A DNA stretch of 64,000 nucleotides, from contig NZ_FJUR01000001.1 in NCBI RefSeq assembly GCF_900067135.1, positions 3,512,001 to 3,576,000 of the forward strand, written 5' to 3'. Made by a program: the position numbers and the translations under genes. Source of the DNA: Rhizobium sp. 9140. Its GTDB lineage: Bacteria; Pseudomonadota; Alphaproteobacteria; Rhizobiales; Rhizobiaceae. A model generated the notes under the pieces. The model had not been told where the DNA came from, did no database searches, and saw only the letters and a list, made by a program, of their open reading frames with translations. Below, in pieces: positions 38,206 to 47,476 of the stretch; positions within the stretch are counted from its first letter, which is position 1, and each line of letters starts with the position of its first letter.

Positions 38206-38787
38206 CTATTTTTTCGGAGGGATGGCGGCGATGGCTTCCAGCACCTCTTCCACGATGCGCTCCTTCTTGACGTCGCGCGAGAGCACGCTCACATCCGCCT
38301 CGGCATAGATCGGATATCGCTCGATCATCAGCTTTTCGAGCGTACCCTTGGGATTGTCGGTCTTCAGGAGAGGTCGTCCCTCGCGCTTGTTGACACGGTC
38401 CCACAGGACGTCGAGTTCGGCGTTCAGCCACACGGAAACGCCGCTTTTCTGAATGTTCCGGCGCGTCTGCGGGTTGATGTACGCACCGCCGCCGGTGGAG
38501 ACGATCCGGGCACCCGACTGCAGCAGCCGCTTAATCACCCGCGTTTCCAGCGCCCGGAACTCCGTTTCGCCATAGGCGGCAAAGAGTTCGGCGACGGTCA
38601 TGCGCGAGACGCGCTCGATTTCGTGATCCGAATCGACGAAAGGCAGCGACAGCGCCTGCGCCGTCAGGCGCCCGATGGCCGACTTGCCGGCGCCCATCAG
38701 CCCGACGAAGACGAGGTTGCGCCGGCCGAGCACGGCTCTCGCCCGCTTGACCAGCGTTTCCGAAACCGGCTCGACCACGTCGCTCAT
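38206..38787 (-). CDS. aroK: Shikimate kinase
   Basis: Phosphorylates shikimate at O3; 193 residues from ATG 38787. Walker A is GLMGAGKSAIG (near 28-38), the shikimate-binding DSDHEIE and the GGGAY loop (VSTGGGAYIN), and the LID KREGRPLL are present. The open frame extends to 38853 but MSDVVEPVS is the better start. It is upstream of aroB by 66 bases, likely the first gene of aroK-aroB-corC. Confidence 0.95.
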   Translation of the reverse strand: MSDVVEPVSETLVKRARAVLGRRNLVFVGLMGAGKSAIGRLTAQALSLPFVDSDHEIERVSRMTVAELFAAYGETEFRALETRVIKRLLQSGARIVSTGGGAYINPQTRRNIQKSGVSVWLNAELDVLWDRVNKREGRPLLKTDNPKGTLEKLMIERYPIYAEADVSVLSRDVKKERIVEEVLEAIAAIPPKK

Positions 38788-38948
38788 CACCGCAAGACTT
38801 TCCCCATTTCCCTGTTCTATCGACAAAACGGGCGGAAGCGTCAAGTCGCGCAAGGGTCGCTCGCCTCTTTCCTATCCCCGCGCAAACATGCCCGTGCTTG
38901 CGATCAGACAGAGCCGGCCTCATATAGATCGACGCCTCGGAGACGATC

Positions 38949-39110
38949 ATGCCCACCCTTGTCCGATTTCTCTTCATCTGTCTCATCATCACCGGCGCCG
39001 TCTATGGAACCATGCTGGCCCTCGTTACCTTCGTCGATCCGGCCGAGCGCGACGTGACGATCCGCATACCACCCGAGCGGCTTGATCCCGAAAGATTGGC
39101 TCCGAAATAA
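38949..39110 (+). CDS. Small single-helix membrane protein upstream of xerD
   Basis: A 53-residue protein beginning [16 protein letters not shown], with one hydrophobic helix (about residues 5-28) and a charged tail, [21 protein letters not shown]. Its TAA stop overlaps the xerD ATG by one base (TAATG), so the two are translationally coupled. I recall similar short proteins at this place in other rhizobia. Function unknown. It is short enough to be missed by gene callers. Confidence 0.72.
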   Translation: MPTLVRFLFICLIITGAVYGTMLALVTFVDPAERDVTIRIPPERLDPERLAPK

Positions 39111-40051
39111 TGGATCTGTCGTCCGCCCACCTCGAGTCCTTCCTGGAGATGATGAGCGTCGAGCGCGGCGCGGCCGTCAACACGCTCTCCTCCTACCAGC
39201 GCGATCTCGAAGACATCCTGTCTTTTCTGAAAGCGCGCGGCGTGAAGGCGACCGAAGCCGGGCCGGACGATTTTCGTGCCTATTTCGCCGACTTCGCCGC
39301 GCAGGGCTTCAAGGCGTCCTCGCAGGCCCGCCGCCTGTCGGCGCTCCGCCAGTTCTACAAATTCCTCTATGCCGAGGGGATCCGCACCGACGACCCGACC
39401 GGCGTGCTGGATGCGCCGAAGAAGGGCCGCCCGCTGCCCAAGACCATGAGCGTCGACGATGTGACGCGCCTCATCACCCAGGCCGAAGCAGAGTCGATGG
39501 CCGAGCCGGGTCTCGACAAGCTGCGCATGGCCGCCCTGATCGAGCTTCTCTACGCGACCGGCATGCGCGTCAGCGAACTCGTCTCCCTCCCCGCTTCGGT
39601 GCTCGCCCGCGATGGCCGCTTCCTCATCGTGCGCGGCAAGGGCAACAAGGAGCGCATGGTACCCTTGTCGCGCAGCGCCATCGCGAGCCTCCAGCGCTAT
39701 GGCGCGCGGATGCAGGCGGAAACGGCGGCAAAGGGCGGGGAAGACAGCCCCTGGCTCTTTCCCTCCAACTCGGAATCCGGCTATCTCCCCCGTCAGGTCT
39801 TTGCGCGCGACCTGAAGGGCCTGGCCGGACGGGCCGGCGTCCGCGTCGCCTCGATTTCGCCGCATGTGCTGCGTCATGCCTTCGCCAGCCACCTCCTGGC
39901 CAATGGCGCGGATCTTCGCGCCGTGCAGGAACTGCTCGGCCATTCGGACATTTCGACCACACAAATCTACACGCATGTGCTGGAGGAAAGGCTGCACGAC
40001 CTTGTGCAAAACCATCACCCTCTTGCCAAACAGGCCAAAAAACAGGATTAG
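39110..40051 (+). CDS. xerD: Tyrosine recombinase XerD
   Basis: Site-specific recombinase that with XerC resolves chromosome dimers at dif; 313 residues. The SAM-like N-terminal core-binding domain is about 5-95. Catalytic residues are Arg153 (GMRVSEL), Lys177 (GKGNKER), His252 and Arg255 (PHVLRH), His278 ([11 protein letters not shown]) and Tyr287 (IYTHV). It is a housekeeping Xer protein rather than a phage integrase: the neighbours are core genes and no attachment repeats were seen. Confidence 0.94.
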   Translation: MDLSSAHLESFLEMMSVERGAAVNTLSSYQRDLEDILSFLKARGVKATEAGPDDFRAYFADFAAQGFKASSQARRLSALRQFYKFLYAEGIRTDDPTGVLDAPKKGRPLPKTMSVDDVTRLITQAEAESMAEPGLDKLRMAALIELLYATGMRVSELVSLPASVLARDGRFLIVRGKGNKERMVPLSRSAIASLQRYGARMQAETAAKGGEDSPWLFPSNSESGYLPRQVFARDLKGLAGRAGVRVASISPHVLRHAFASHLLANGADLRAVQELLGHSDISTTQIYTHVLEERLHDLVQNHHPLAKQAKKQD

Positions 40052-40116
40052 GACGCTCGCCTCCCGTTCTGGAATGCCACGGGAGACCCGCGTCGAAACG
40101 ATCGGAACCGCATCTC

Positions 40117-41070
40117 ATGCATCACTATCTCGATTTCGAAAAGCCGATCTCGGATCTCGAAGGCAAGATTCACGAGCTGAAGAAGATCGCCGGCGAGGAC
40201 GAGAGCATCGATACGAGCGACGAAGTCGAGCGGCTCGAAGTCCGCGCCAAAGAGGCGACCGTCGAGATCTACTCCAAGCTCACACCCTGGCAGAAGACGC
40301 AGGTCGCGCGCCACCCGCAGCGCCCGCACTTCCAAGAATATGCCGCCGGCCTGTTCACCGATTTCACGCCGCTCGCCGGTGACCGGAAGTTTGCCGAGGA
40401 CGCCGCCATTCAGGCGGGGCTTGCCCGCTTCCGCGGCATTCCGGTGGCCGTCATCGGCCAGGAAAAGGGCAACGACACGAAGTCGCGCATCAAGCACAAT
40501 TTCGGCAGCGCCCGCCCGGAAGGCTACCGCAAGGCCATCCGCGTCATGGAAATGGCCGACCGCTTCGGTCTGCCGCTGATCACGCTGATCGACACGGCAG
40601 GCGCCTATCCCGGTATCGGTGCCGAGGAACGCGGCCAGGCTGAAGCCATCGCCCGCTCCACCGAGATGTGTCTGAACCTCAAGGTTCCGATCATCTCCGT
40701 CGTGCTGGGCGAAGGCGGATCCGGCGGCGCGATCGCGATCGCCACCGGCAACCGCGTCTACATGCTGGAGCATGCGATCTATTCGGTCATCTCGCCGGAA
40801 GGCGCCGCCTCCATCCTCTGGCGCGATTCGACGCGTGCCAAGGAAGCCGCAACCAACATGAAGATCACGGCCGAGGACCTGAAGGCCTTCGGTATCATCG
40901 ACGGCATCATCGAGGAGCCCGTCGGCGGCGCGCATCGCGATGCCGATCTCGTCATCGACCGCACCGGTGGCGTTATCGCCGACGCCCTGAAGGATCTCTC
41001 CAGCCGCAAGGGCGACGATCTGCGCAAGGAGCGCCGCGAGAAGTATCTGAGCATCGGCCGCTCGCTCTAA
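40117..41070 (+). CDS. accA: Acetyl-CoA carboxylase carboxyltransferase subunit alpha
   Basis: Half of the carboxyltransferase that makes malonyl-CoA for fatty acid synthesis; 317 residues, starting [18 protein letters not shown]. Typical are [24 protein letters not shown] loop ([18 protein letters not shown]), [19 protein letters not shown] and [11 protein letters not shown], the oxyanion and biotin-site regions. It follows xerD by 65 bases on the same strand. Confidence 0.97.
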   Translation: MHHYLDFEKPISDLEGKIHELKKIAGEDESIDTSDEVERLEVRAKEATVEIYSKLTPWQKTQVARHPQRPHFQEYAAGLFTDFTPLAGDRKFAEDAAIQAGLARFRGIPVAVIGQEKGNDTKSRIKHNFGSARPEGYRKAIRVMEMADRFGLPLITLIDTAGAYPGIGAEERGQAEAIARSTEMCLNLKVPIISVVLGEGGSGGAIAIATGNRVYMLEHAIYSVISPEGAASILWRDSTRAKEAATNMKITAEDLKAFGIIDGIIEEPVGGAHRDADLVIDRTGGVIADALKDLSSRKGDDLRKERREKYLSIGRSL

Positions 41071-41291
41071 GAACGACCTGGCTTTCCCCGCGTTTGAGGG
41101 CAGGATGCGAGACGATTGCGCCCTGCCGCATCTCGGCCATGATTGTCGGGCCTTGGTGGTGCCATCTGCGCGCGATCTCCAGAGAGCGGTGCGGTTAACA
41201 ATTTGTGAAGCATAAAACCGTATTGATTCTGTCAGACTCGGCCGCTAGGGAAGAGTCGCGTCCGACTTTCATTACCGATGGGCTCTTGCCG

Positions 41292-42830
41292 ATGCGTCTG
41301 ACACATATCCTCGCCGCCGCCGTCATGGGCCTGTTTCTTGCAGGCTGCACCACGGAAGAAGTCGTCGATAGCGTCGATGTCGATCTGAAGAAAGTTACCA
41401 GCAAAACCGGTTACGAACTTTCCGGCAAGATCGTGCAGAAGATGCAGGCGATGAGCATGGCGAAGACCTCGCCGATCATGCTGCGCATCTTCAAGGAGGA
41501 AGGCGCGCTCGAAGTCTGGAAGGCCAATACGGCCAATCGCTTCGAAAAGCTGCGCGAATACAAGATCTGCGCCTGGTCCGGCAAGCTCGGCCCCAAGGTG
41601 AAGGAAGGCGACCGGCAGGCGCCCGAGGGTTATTATCCGCTCGCCCCCGGCCAGCTGAACCCGAATTCCAGCTATTACCTGGCCATCAATACAGGCTTCC
41701 CCAACCAGTTCGACCGCGCCAATGGCCGGTTCGGCACCAACCTGATGATCCATGGCGCGTGCTCGTCGTCGGGTTGCTACTCGATGACCGACGAGCAGAT
41801 GCAGGAAATCTTCGCGCTCGCCCGCGACGCCTTCAAGGGCGGCCAGTCGACCATCCAGCTGCAGGCGCTGCCCTTCCGCATGACCGCGGAAAACATGGCG
41901 CGGCATCGCAACAGCCCGCATTACGATTTCTGGAAGAACCTGAAAGAAGGGTACGACCAGTTCGAGATTACGAAGCGCCCGCCGGAATTTGCGATCTGCG
42001 ACCGTAAATACGTTTTCAACAAAAGCGTTGCCGGCAAGATGAACCCGACGGGCCAGTGCCCGGCGCTCTCCACGCCACCCTCCATGGAAATGGCGCTGGC
42101 GAACTACAACAAGAAATACGACGCCGACTACGAAAAGGCCCTGAAGAAGCTCGACGGCCTCGTCTGGTACGAGCCGAGCGAAGCCGAGCGCAAGGCCGTG
42201 GTCGCCAAGCAGCGCGCCGGCCGCGAACTGGCCTATGCCCCGACGGGCACCTCGCTCGATGCCGGCAAGCTGATGAAGGTCGCCGACCTCGAAAAGCAGG
42301 AGGCGCACCGCGCCGAGCTCGAAGAGGCCAAGAAAGCCATTGAAATACAGACGGCGGCCTTGGAGCACAGCACCCGCAACGGCAAAAGCGTGCCGATCCC
42401 GCAGGAAAACCCGCTGCCCCGCCCGGTCGCGCAGATCGCATCCGCATCGCCGGCGCCCGGCCAGGCCGGCTTCTGGGGCAACCTATTTAAAAAGCCCGCA
42501 CCTATTACAGCCACCGATCCGGCTGCCGGTCCTCTTCTCGGCGAACCACAGACCGCCAGCGCGGACACGACGGGCCAGAGCCAGACAGCAAGCCAGACCG
42601 CATCCGTCAAGACGAGCCGCGACATCACGGCTGGTGTTCCCGTCCATGTGGAAACGCGCAAGGTGACCGTAAAGCCGGGCCAACAGGGCGCGGAGCCGAA
42701 GGCCGTGACGCAAGCAGCACCCGCCGATCAGACGACCGGCGCACAGGCTTCGGGTGAAATGCAGATCCCGCAGGCGGTTGCCGAGCAGCAGCCCGAGGGC
42801 AAGAAGAAGCCGTTCTGGAAGCTCTGGTAG
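41292..42830 (+). CDS. L,D-transpeptidase family lipoprotein
   Basis: A 512-residue envelope protein. The signal peptide ends in the lipobox LAGC, so Cys19 is probably lipidated. A YkuD-type domain (about 60-210) has HGACSSSGCYSM with His154 and Cys162, which forms peptidoglycan crosslinks or attaches proteins. From about 310 there is a coiled-coil stretch (AELEEAKKAIEIQ) and then a Pro/Ala/Gln-rich tail. I start at 41292; the GTG at 41205 gives no signal peptide. Similar proteins in rhizobia are named murein L,D-transpeptidase. Confidence 0.88.
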   Translation: MRLTHILAAAVMGLFLAGCTTEEVVDSVDVDLKKVTSKTGYELSGKIVQKMQAMSMAKTSPIMLRIFKEEGALEVWKANTANRFEKLREYKICAWSGKLGPKVKEGDRQAPEGYYPLAPGQLNPNSSYYLAINTGFPNQFDRANGRFGTNLMIHGACSSSGCYSMTDEQMQEIFALARDAFKGGQSTIQLQALPFRMTAENMARHRNSPHYDFWKNLKEGYDQFEITKRPPEFAICDRKYVFNKSVAGKMNPTGQCPALSTPPSMEMALANYNKKYDADYEKALKKLDGLVWYEPSEAERKAVVAKQRAGRELAYAPTGTSLDAGKLMKVADLEKQEAHRAELEEAKKAIEIQTAALEHSTRNGKSVPIPQENPLPRPVAQIASASPAPGQAGFWGNLFKKPAPITATDPAAGPLLGEPQTASADTTGQSQTASQTASVKTSRDITAGVPVHVETRKVTVKPGQQGAEPKAVTQAAPADQTTGAQASGEMQIPQAVAEQQPEGKKKPFWKLW

Positions 42831-42844
42831 GGCGGACCGCGCCG

Positions 42845-43123
42845 ATGATCTCGGATGCGAGCCCGACACCGCCATGTGACGATCCTGAAGAACAGGCGCT
42901 CCCCCTCGACCTCAAGGGCCTGAAGTGCCCGTTGCCCGTCATCCGCACCCGCAAGCGATTGGCGGCTCTTGGCCCCGGCGCATTGGTGCTGGTGGAAACC
43001 ACCGATCCCCTTGCCGTCATCGATATTCCGCATTTCTGCAACGAGGACGGCCACCATCTCGAACGTCAGACCGCGACGGATCGTGGCCACAGCTTTCTGA
43101 TCCGCAAGGGCACTGCTATCTGA
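42845..43123 (+). CDS. TusA-family sulfurtransferase
   Basis: A 92-residue sulfur-carrier protein. The core motif LDLKGLKCPLPVIRTRK holds Cys28 in the CPxP arrangement which accepts persulfide. The C-terminal FCNEDGHHL segment is typical. It starts 14 bases after the L,D-transpeptidase stop and is convergent with the cobW-type gene. Whether it serves tRNA thiolation or other sulfur transfer cannot be told. Confidence 0.9.
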   Translation: MISDASPTPPCDDPEEQALPLDLKGLKCPLPVIRTRKRLAALGPGALVLVETTDPLAVIDIPHFCNEDGHHLERQTATDRGHSFLIRKGTAI

Positions 43124-43130
43124 CGCAATG

Positions 43131-43149
43131 TCCCGGTCCGCGACCGGGA
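43131..43149. terminator. Hairpin between convergent tusA and cobW genes
   Basis: Perfect 8-bp stem TCCCGGTC (43131-43138) and GACCGGGA (43142-43149) with a 3-base loop in the 33-base gap. It has no clear T run, so bidirectional termination is only likely. Confidence 0.5.
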
Positions 43150-43156
43150 ACCCGGC

Positions 43157-44314
43157 TCACATGCGGAAACCCGGCACGGCCAGCGGGTTGTCCGAAAGCG
43201 CCTGCCGGTCCGGCCGGTCGATGGCAGGCTTACCGGTGAAGGCGTCGAACAGGTCGCGCACGAAGCTTTCCTCCAGCCCCTTGGTGATCAGCACCATGCG
43301 CGTGCGCCGATCGGCAGGCTCCGGCCAGGCGGCCAGCCGCTCCGGCGGGTGAAAGATCTGCTGGACGCCGTGCAGCACCAGCGGCCGCTCCGGCCGCTCC
43401 GCGGTGCAGACGATCGCCTTCATGCGCAGCAACTTCTCACCATGCGCCGAGCGGATGAGATCCACGAACATATCAAGCGCCATCGTGGAGATCGGCTTGT
43501 CATGCACGATGCTGAACGAGCGGATATCATCCCCGTGCCGGTTGGTATCGTGATGATGGTGATGTCCGTGATGATCATGGGCGTGGTGGCCATGATCATG
43601 GTGCTCCTCATGAGCATCATGCGCATCGTGATCGTGCTTCGCTTCGTCCTGCAGCCATCGGCAGACGTCGGCGATCTTGGTCGCGGGATCGTAAAGCCCG
43701 CAAGCGAAGAGCGAAGACCGGCCCGTTTCCTCAAGATCGCCATCGAGGACCGGCGCGCGCGGATTGAGTTCGGCGAGCCGTGCCTTGAGCGTCGCCACGG
43801 TCTCGGGAGAGGCAAGCGTCGCCTTGGTCAGCACCAGCCTGTCGGCCACCGCCACCTGCTTCACCGCTTCGACGTGATGGTCGAGCGTCGAAAGGCCGTT
43901 GACCGCATCCACCACGGTCACCATGCCATCGAGTCTGTAGCTTTGTTGCAGCGTCGGGTGTCCCATGACGGACTGCATGACGGGTGCCGGATCGGCAAGG
44001 CCCGTGGTTTCGATGACGACGCGCTTCAGCGGTCGTATCTTGCCCGTCTGCATCCGGTCCATCAGATCCGCCAGCGTATCGACAAGCTCACCCCGCACCG
44101 TGCAGCAGAGGCACCCGTCCGCAAGCTCGATCACGCCGTCGCCGGAGGATTCCACCAGCAGATGATCGAGCGACACGTCGCCGAACTCGTTGATGATGAC
44201 CGCCGTATCTGAAAGATCGGGATCCTTGAGAAGCCGGTTGAGAAGCGTCGTCTTGCCGGCACCGAGAAAGCCGGTGAGGATCGAGACCGGCACCGGATCG
44301 AAACGGGTGATCAT
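43157..44314 (-). CDS. CobW/COG0523-family GTP-binding metallochaperone
   Basis: G3E GTPase of 385 residues. P-loop GFLGAGKTT is at 15-23, the metal motif GCLCC at 67-71 (Cys68, 70, 71), and the guanine motif TKAT follows. A His/Asp-rich loop near 235-268 has at least 15 histidines and may store or deliver zinc or cobalt. The C-terminal CobW_C domain is present. There is no zur box or cob gene beside it, so metal and target are open. I start at MITRFD (44314); the frame goes to 44335. Confidence 0.9.
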   Translation of the reverse strand: MITRFDPVPVSILTGFLGAGKTTLLNRLLKDPDLSDTAVIINEFGDVSLDHLLVESSGDGVIELADGCLCCTVRGELVDTLADLMDRMQTGKIRPLKRVVIETTGLADPAPVMQSVMGHPTLQQSYRLDGMVTVVDAVNGLSTLDHHVEAVKQVAVADRLVLTKATLASPETVATLKARLAELNPRAPVLDGDLEETGRSSLFACGLYDPATKIADVCRWLQDEAKHDHDAHDAHEEHHDHGHHAHDHHGHHHHHDTNRHGDDIRSFSIVHDKPISTMALDMFVDLIRSAHGEKLLRMKAIVCTAERPERPLVLHGVQQIFHPPERLAAWPEPADRRTRMVLITKGLEESFVRDLFDAFTGKPAIDRPDRQALSDNPLAVPGFRM

Positions 44315-44371
44315 AAGGTTCGCTTTCGAGGGCACGCCCGCAAAACGGGCTGCATGAGGAAATTGGATGTC

Positions 44372-44478
44372 CTAGAGCATTACCGGTGAACACGGGTTCA
44401 CCGGTAATGCTCTAACCTCTTGTTTTCTCTGCATTGTCCGACGCCGAAGCGATCCCGCTTCGGCTGGAAATGCTCTAG
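44372..44478. repeat. Compound intergenic palindrome (outer 10-bp inverted repeat)
   Basis: Outer arms CTAGAGCATT (44372-44381) and AATGCTCTAG (44469-44478) bound the element. Nested inside are a perfect 17-bp inverted repeat (44374-44390 with 44397-44413) and a 9-bp hairpin GCCGAAGCG-ATCC-CGCTTCGGC (44443-44464). The second hairpin unit is shared with 20133-20171 on the opposite strand. The right end covers the DD-carboxypeptidase stop codon. Confidence 0.85.
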
Positions 44479-45584
44479 AAGACCGGCCGCGGCACGGGTA
44501 CCGGCACATTGGCCACATCGCCCTGCGCGCTGGCCGGCTGCCCGTCGACATCCGCAGCCTTCGCGCCCTGCCCCGGGATCAACTGTGCCGAGACGAAGTT
44601 GAGCGGCCGGTTGATCTCGTGGATGAAGGGCGAGAGCAGCTTCTGGCGTCCCGCCTCGTCGCGACCTTCGCTGCGCACCTTGGCGGCCTGCGCCGAGCAG
44701 ATCTGCTTTGAGATATCAGCCGTCACATCGCGCGTTTCGCCATAGGCCGCGATCTGTCCGAGCCCCGGCTTGCCGGCGGGATTCGCCGTCAGCGCCATCT
44801 GCATCAGCCGCGCGGATTCGTCCGCCCGTCCCCCGAGGCTGTCGGCGCCGAGCACGACGGACACGACACTGCGACCGTTACGCGTGGCGGACGACACCTG
44901 ATTGAACCCCGAGGCGCAGATGAAGCCGGTCTTCATGCCATCGGCACCGTCGAAGCGGCCGATCAGCATATTGTAGTTCGGATAGCTCTTCTTGCCCGTC
45001 GTGAAGCCCTCATAGGCGAAATAGGCCGCATATTCCGGAAACTCGCGCTTGATCGTGATGGCGAGCACGGCGAGATCCCGTGCCGTCGTGTATTGTCCGG
45101 GCTCGGGAAGACCGTTGGGATTGACGAAGTTCGAGTTGGTCATGCCGATCCGCTTCGCCTCGGCATTCATCATGGCGACGAAACCAGGCTCCGAGCCGCC
45201 GACCGCCTCGCCGATGGCGACCGCGATGTCATTTGCCGATTTGATCAGCATCATCTTCAGCGCGCTGTCGAGCGTCATCGACGCGCCCGGCTTCAGGTAC
45301 ATCTTGCTCGGCTGCTCGGAGGCCGCATGCTTGGACATGACGATCGGCGTTTCCAGCGTCATCCGTCCGGCTTTCAGCGCACGAAACGTCGTATAGGCCG
45401 TCATCAGCTTGGTCAGCGACGCCGGATACCAGCGCTGGAAGATATCCTCCTGCTCGTAGACCTTCAGCGTCGCGACATCCACCACCAGCTTGGGATTGGC
45501 GAGCGCGGGTGCCGCGGCCGTAAGCGCCAGCGCGCCGGCGATGGCCCCAACGAATAGCTGGGAACCGGACATGCGAATCTTCAT
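44475..45584 (-). CDS. D-alanyl-D-alanine carboxypeptidase (penicillin-binding, DacA/DacF type)
   Basis: Periplasmic peptidoglycan DD-carboxypeptidase of 369 residues. The signal peptide ends near APALA. Active-site motifs are SLTK (WYPASLTKLMTAY), SAN (IKSANDIAVAIG) and KTG (MKTGFICASG), the complete PBP set. The tail after the domain ends PVPVPRP. I start at MKIRMSG (45584), three codons after an upstream ATG (45593). Its stop overlaps the compound palindromic repeat. Confidence 0.92.
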   Translation of the reverse strand: MKIRMSGSQLFVGAIAGALALTAAAPALANPKLVVDVATLKVYEQEDIFQRWYPASLTKLMTAYTTFRALKAGRMTLETPIVMSKHAASEQPSKMYLKPGASMTLDSALKMMLIKSANDIAVAIGEAVGGSEPGFVAMMNAEAKRIGMTNSNFVNPNGLPEPGQYTTARDLAVLAITIKREFPEYAAYFAYEGFTTGKKSYPNYNMLIGRFDGADGMKTGFICASGFNQVSSATRNGRSVVSVVLGADSLGGRADESARLMQMALTANPAGKPGLGQIAAYGETRDVTADISKQICSAQAAKVRSEGRDEAGRQKLLSPFIHEINRPLNFVSAQLIPGQGAKAADVDGQPASAQGDVANVPVPVPRPVF

Positions 45585-45729
45585 AGTCACCACAGTTCAA
45601 CCTCGAAATTTTCGGGCATTGCCTCGTGTCGAGGCGCTATTTAACCTATATGGCAGGGGCAAGGCAAAGACCTTTGCCATGAGATCGCCCGGCGACCGCG
45701 TGCCGCCACCACGACCGACAGGATAGATC

Positions 45730-46893
45730 ATGCCGATTCTCAACCGTGCAGCCGAACTCCAGGACGAAGTCACAGCATGGCGCCGCCATATTCACAGCCG
45801 GCCCGAACTTCTGTTCGCCGTGGAAAATACGGCATCCTTCGTGGAAAACAAACTCCGGGAATTCGGCGTTGACGAGATCGTGACCGGCATCGGCCGCACC
45901 GGCGTCGTCGGTCTCATCCGCGGCAGCCTGGGCAATGGCACCACCATCGGCCTGCGCGCCGACATGGATGCGCTGCCCATGACGGAATCGACCGGCAAGC
46001 CCTATGCCTCCACCACACCCGGCAAGATGCATGCCTGCGGCCATGACGGCCACACCGCCATGCTGCTCGGCGCCGCCAAGTATCTGGCCGAAACGCGCAA
46101 CTTCAAGGGCGCGGTCGCCGTCATCTTCCAGCCGGCCGAAGAGGGCGGCGGCGGCGGCAACGAGATGGTCAAGGACGGCATGATGGAGCGCTTCGGCATC
46201 TCCGAGGTCTACGGCCTGCACAATATGCCCGGCATGCCGGTCGGGCATTTCGCCTCCCGCGTCGGTCCCATCATGGCCTCGACCGATGAATTCTCGATCA
46301 CCCTCGAAGGGCGCGGCGGCCATGCGGCCCAGCCGCACAAGACCATCGACCCCATCGTGCTTGGCGCACAGATCGTCACCGCATTGCAGACCATCGCCTC
46401 GCGCACCGCGGATCCGCTGTCGGCCGTCGTCGTCTCGGTCACCAAGTTCAATGCGGGCTTCGCCCACAACGTCATCCCCGAACAGGCGCTGCTGGCCGGC
46501 ACCGTGCGCACGCTGATGGCCGAGAACCGGGATATGGCCGAGCGCCGCATCAACGAGATCTGCACACATCTGGCCGCCGCCTATGGCGCGACCGCCCGCG
46601 TCCGCTACGCCCGCAACTATCCCGTCACCGTCAACCACGCCACGGAAACCGGCCATGTGCTCGAAGCCGCAACGGACGTCGCAGGCGCCGCACAGGTCGT
46701 GGGCAATGTCGATCCGATGATGGGCGGTGAAGATTTCTCCTACATGCTGCTCGCCCGTCCCGGCGCCTTCGTGTTCATGGGCAATGGCGACAGCGCCGGC
46801 CTGCACAACCCCGGCTACGACTTCAACGACGAGGCGATCCCCCACGGCATCTCCTACTGGGTGCGCCTTGCCGAGAGCCGCCTGGGCGCCTGA
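45730..46893 (+). CDS. M20-family amidohydrolase (HipO/IAA-amino acid hydrolase-like)
   Basis: Metal-dependent amidohydrolase of 387 residues, of the M20D group that includes hippurate hydrolase, N-acyl-amino-acid and IAA-conjugate hydrolases. Motifs are WRRHIHSRPELLF (here WRRHIHSRPELL), GLRADMDALPM, MHACGHDGHTAML and FQPAEEGGGGGNEMVKDG, GGEDFSYML near the end. Its stop overlaps the start of an Lrp-type regulator (TGATG), pointing to substrate-linked control by an amino acid product. Confidence 0.92.
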   Translation: MPILNRAAELQDEVTAWRRHIHSRPELLFAVENTASFVENKLREFGVDEIVTGIGRTGVVGLIRGSLGNGTTIGLRADMDALPMTESTGKPYASTTPGKMHACGHDGHTAMLLGAAKYLAETRNFKGAVAVIFQPAEEGGGGGNEMVKDGMMERFGISEVYGLHNMPGMPVGHFASRVGPIMASTDEFSITLEGRGGHAAQPHKTIDPIVLGAQIVTALQTIASRTADPLSAVVVSVTKFNAGFAHNVIPEQALLAGTVRTLMAENRDMAERRINEICTHLAAAYGATARVRYARNYPVTVNHATETGHVLEAATDVAGAAQVVGNVDPMMGGEDFSYMLLARPGAFVFMGNGDSAGLHNPGYDFNDEAIPHGISYWVRLAESRLGA

Positions 46894-47357
46894 TGAGCGG
46901 TATCGACAGGATCGACCGCAAGATCCTCAGCATTCTCCAGGCCGACGGGCGGATCACCAATCTGGAACTGTCCGAGCGCGTCGGCCTGTCGCCGACTGCC
47001 ACCAGCGAACGCATGCGCCGGCTGCTGAAGGAGGGCTATGTCTCGGGCTTCGGCGCGCGCCTCGATCCCCAGCGCCTCGGCTTCGGCCTGCTCGTCTTCA
47101 TCGAGGTCATGCTGGACAAGACGACGCCGGAAGTTTTCGACACCTTCGCCGATGCCATCCGCAAGGCGCCATCCGTCATCGAGTGCCACATGGTCGCCGG
47201 CGGCTTCGACTATCTCGTCAAAACCCGCTTCGAGGACATGAGCGCCTACCGCAATTTCCTCGGCCAGTTCCTCTGGACGTTGCAGGGCGTCAAGGAGACC
47301 CGAACCTACGCCGTCATGGAAGAAATCAAGAACGACGGCCCTCTACCGCTTCTTTAG
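46893..47357 (+). CDS. Lrp/AsnC-family transcriptional regulator
   Basis: A 154-residue regulator: N-terminal helix-turn-helix (about 1-55; IDRKILSILQADGRITNLELSERVGLSPTATSERMRRL spans the two helices) and C-terminal RAM amino-acid-binding domain (VECHMVAGGFDYLVK). Translationally coupled to the amidohydrolase by a one-base overlap. It most likely senses an amino acid and controls this small operon or a related uptake system. Confidence 0.92.
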   Translation: MSGIDRIDRKILSILQADGRITNLELSERVGLSPTATSERMRRLLKEGYVSGFGARLDPQRLGFGLLVFIEVMLDKTTPEVFDTFADAIRKAPSVIECHMVAGGFDYLVKTRFEDMSAYRNFLGQFLWTLQGVKETRTYAVMEEIKNDGPLPLL

Positions 47358-47476
47358 CGGCCTTTGCCGCCCGCCCGGCGCCATCGCGCAATACCCGCAC
47401 AAGTTTCACGGTCATACATATGAGAATCGACTAATAGTGCGGAACTATGGTTGGTTCCAGATAGAGGGCCAGAGCG

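Noticed and set aside
39110..40051. Tyrosine recombinase as sign of an integrated element
   Set aside because: Motifs, length and neighbours fit housekeeping XerD; no att repeats, tRNA target or phage genes nearby.
43540..43640. Short ATG/GAT-rich repeats that look like a micro-array
   Set aside because: They encode the His/Asp loop of the CobW-type protein.
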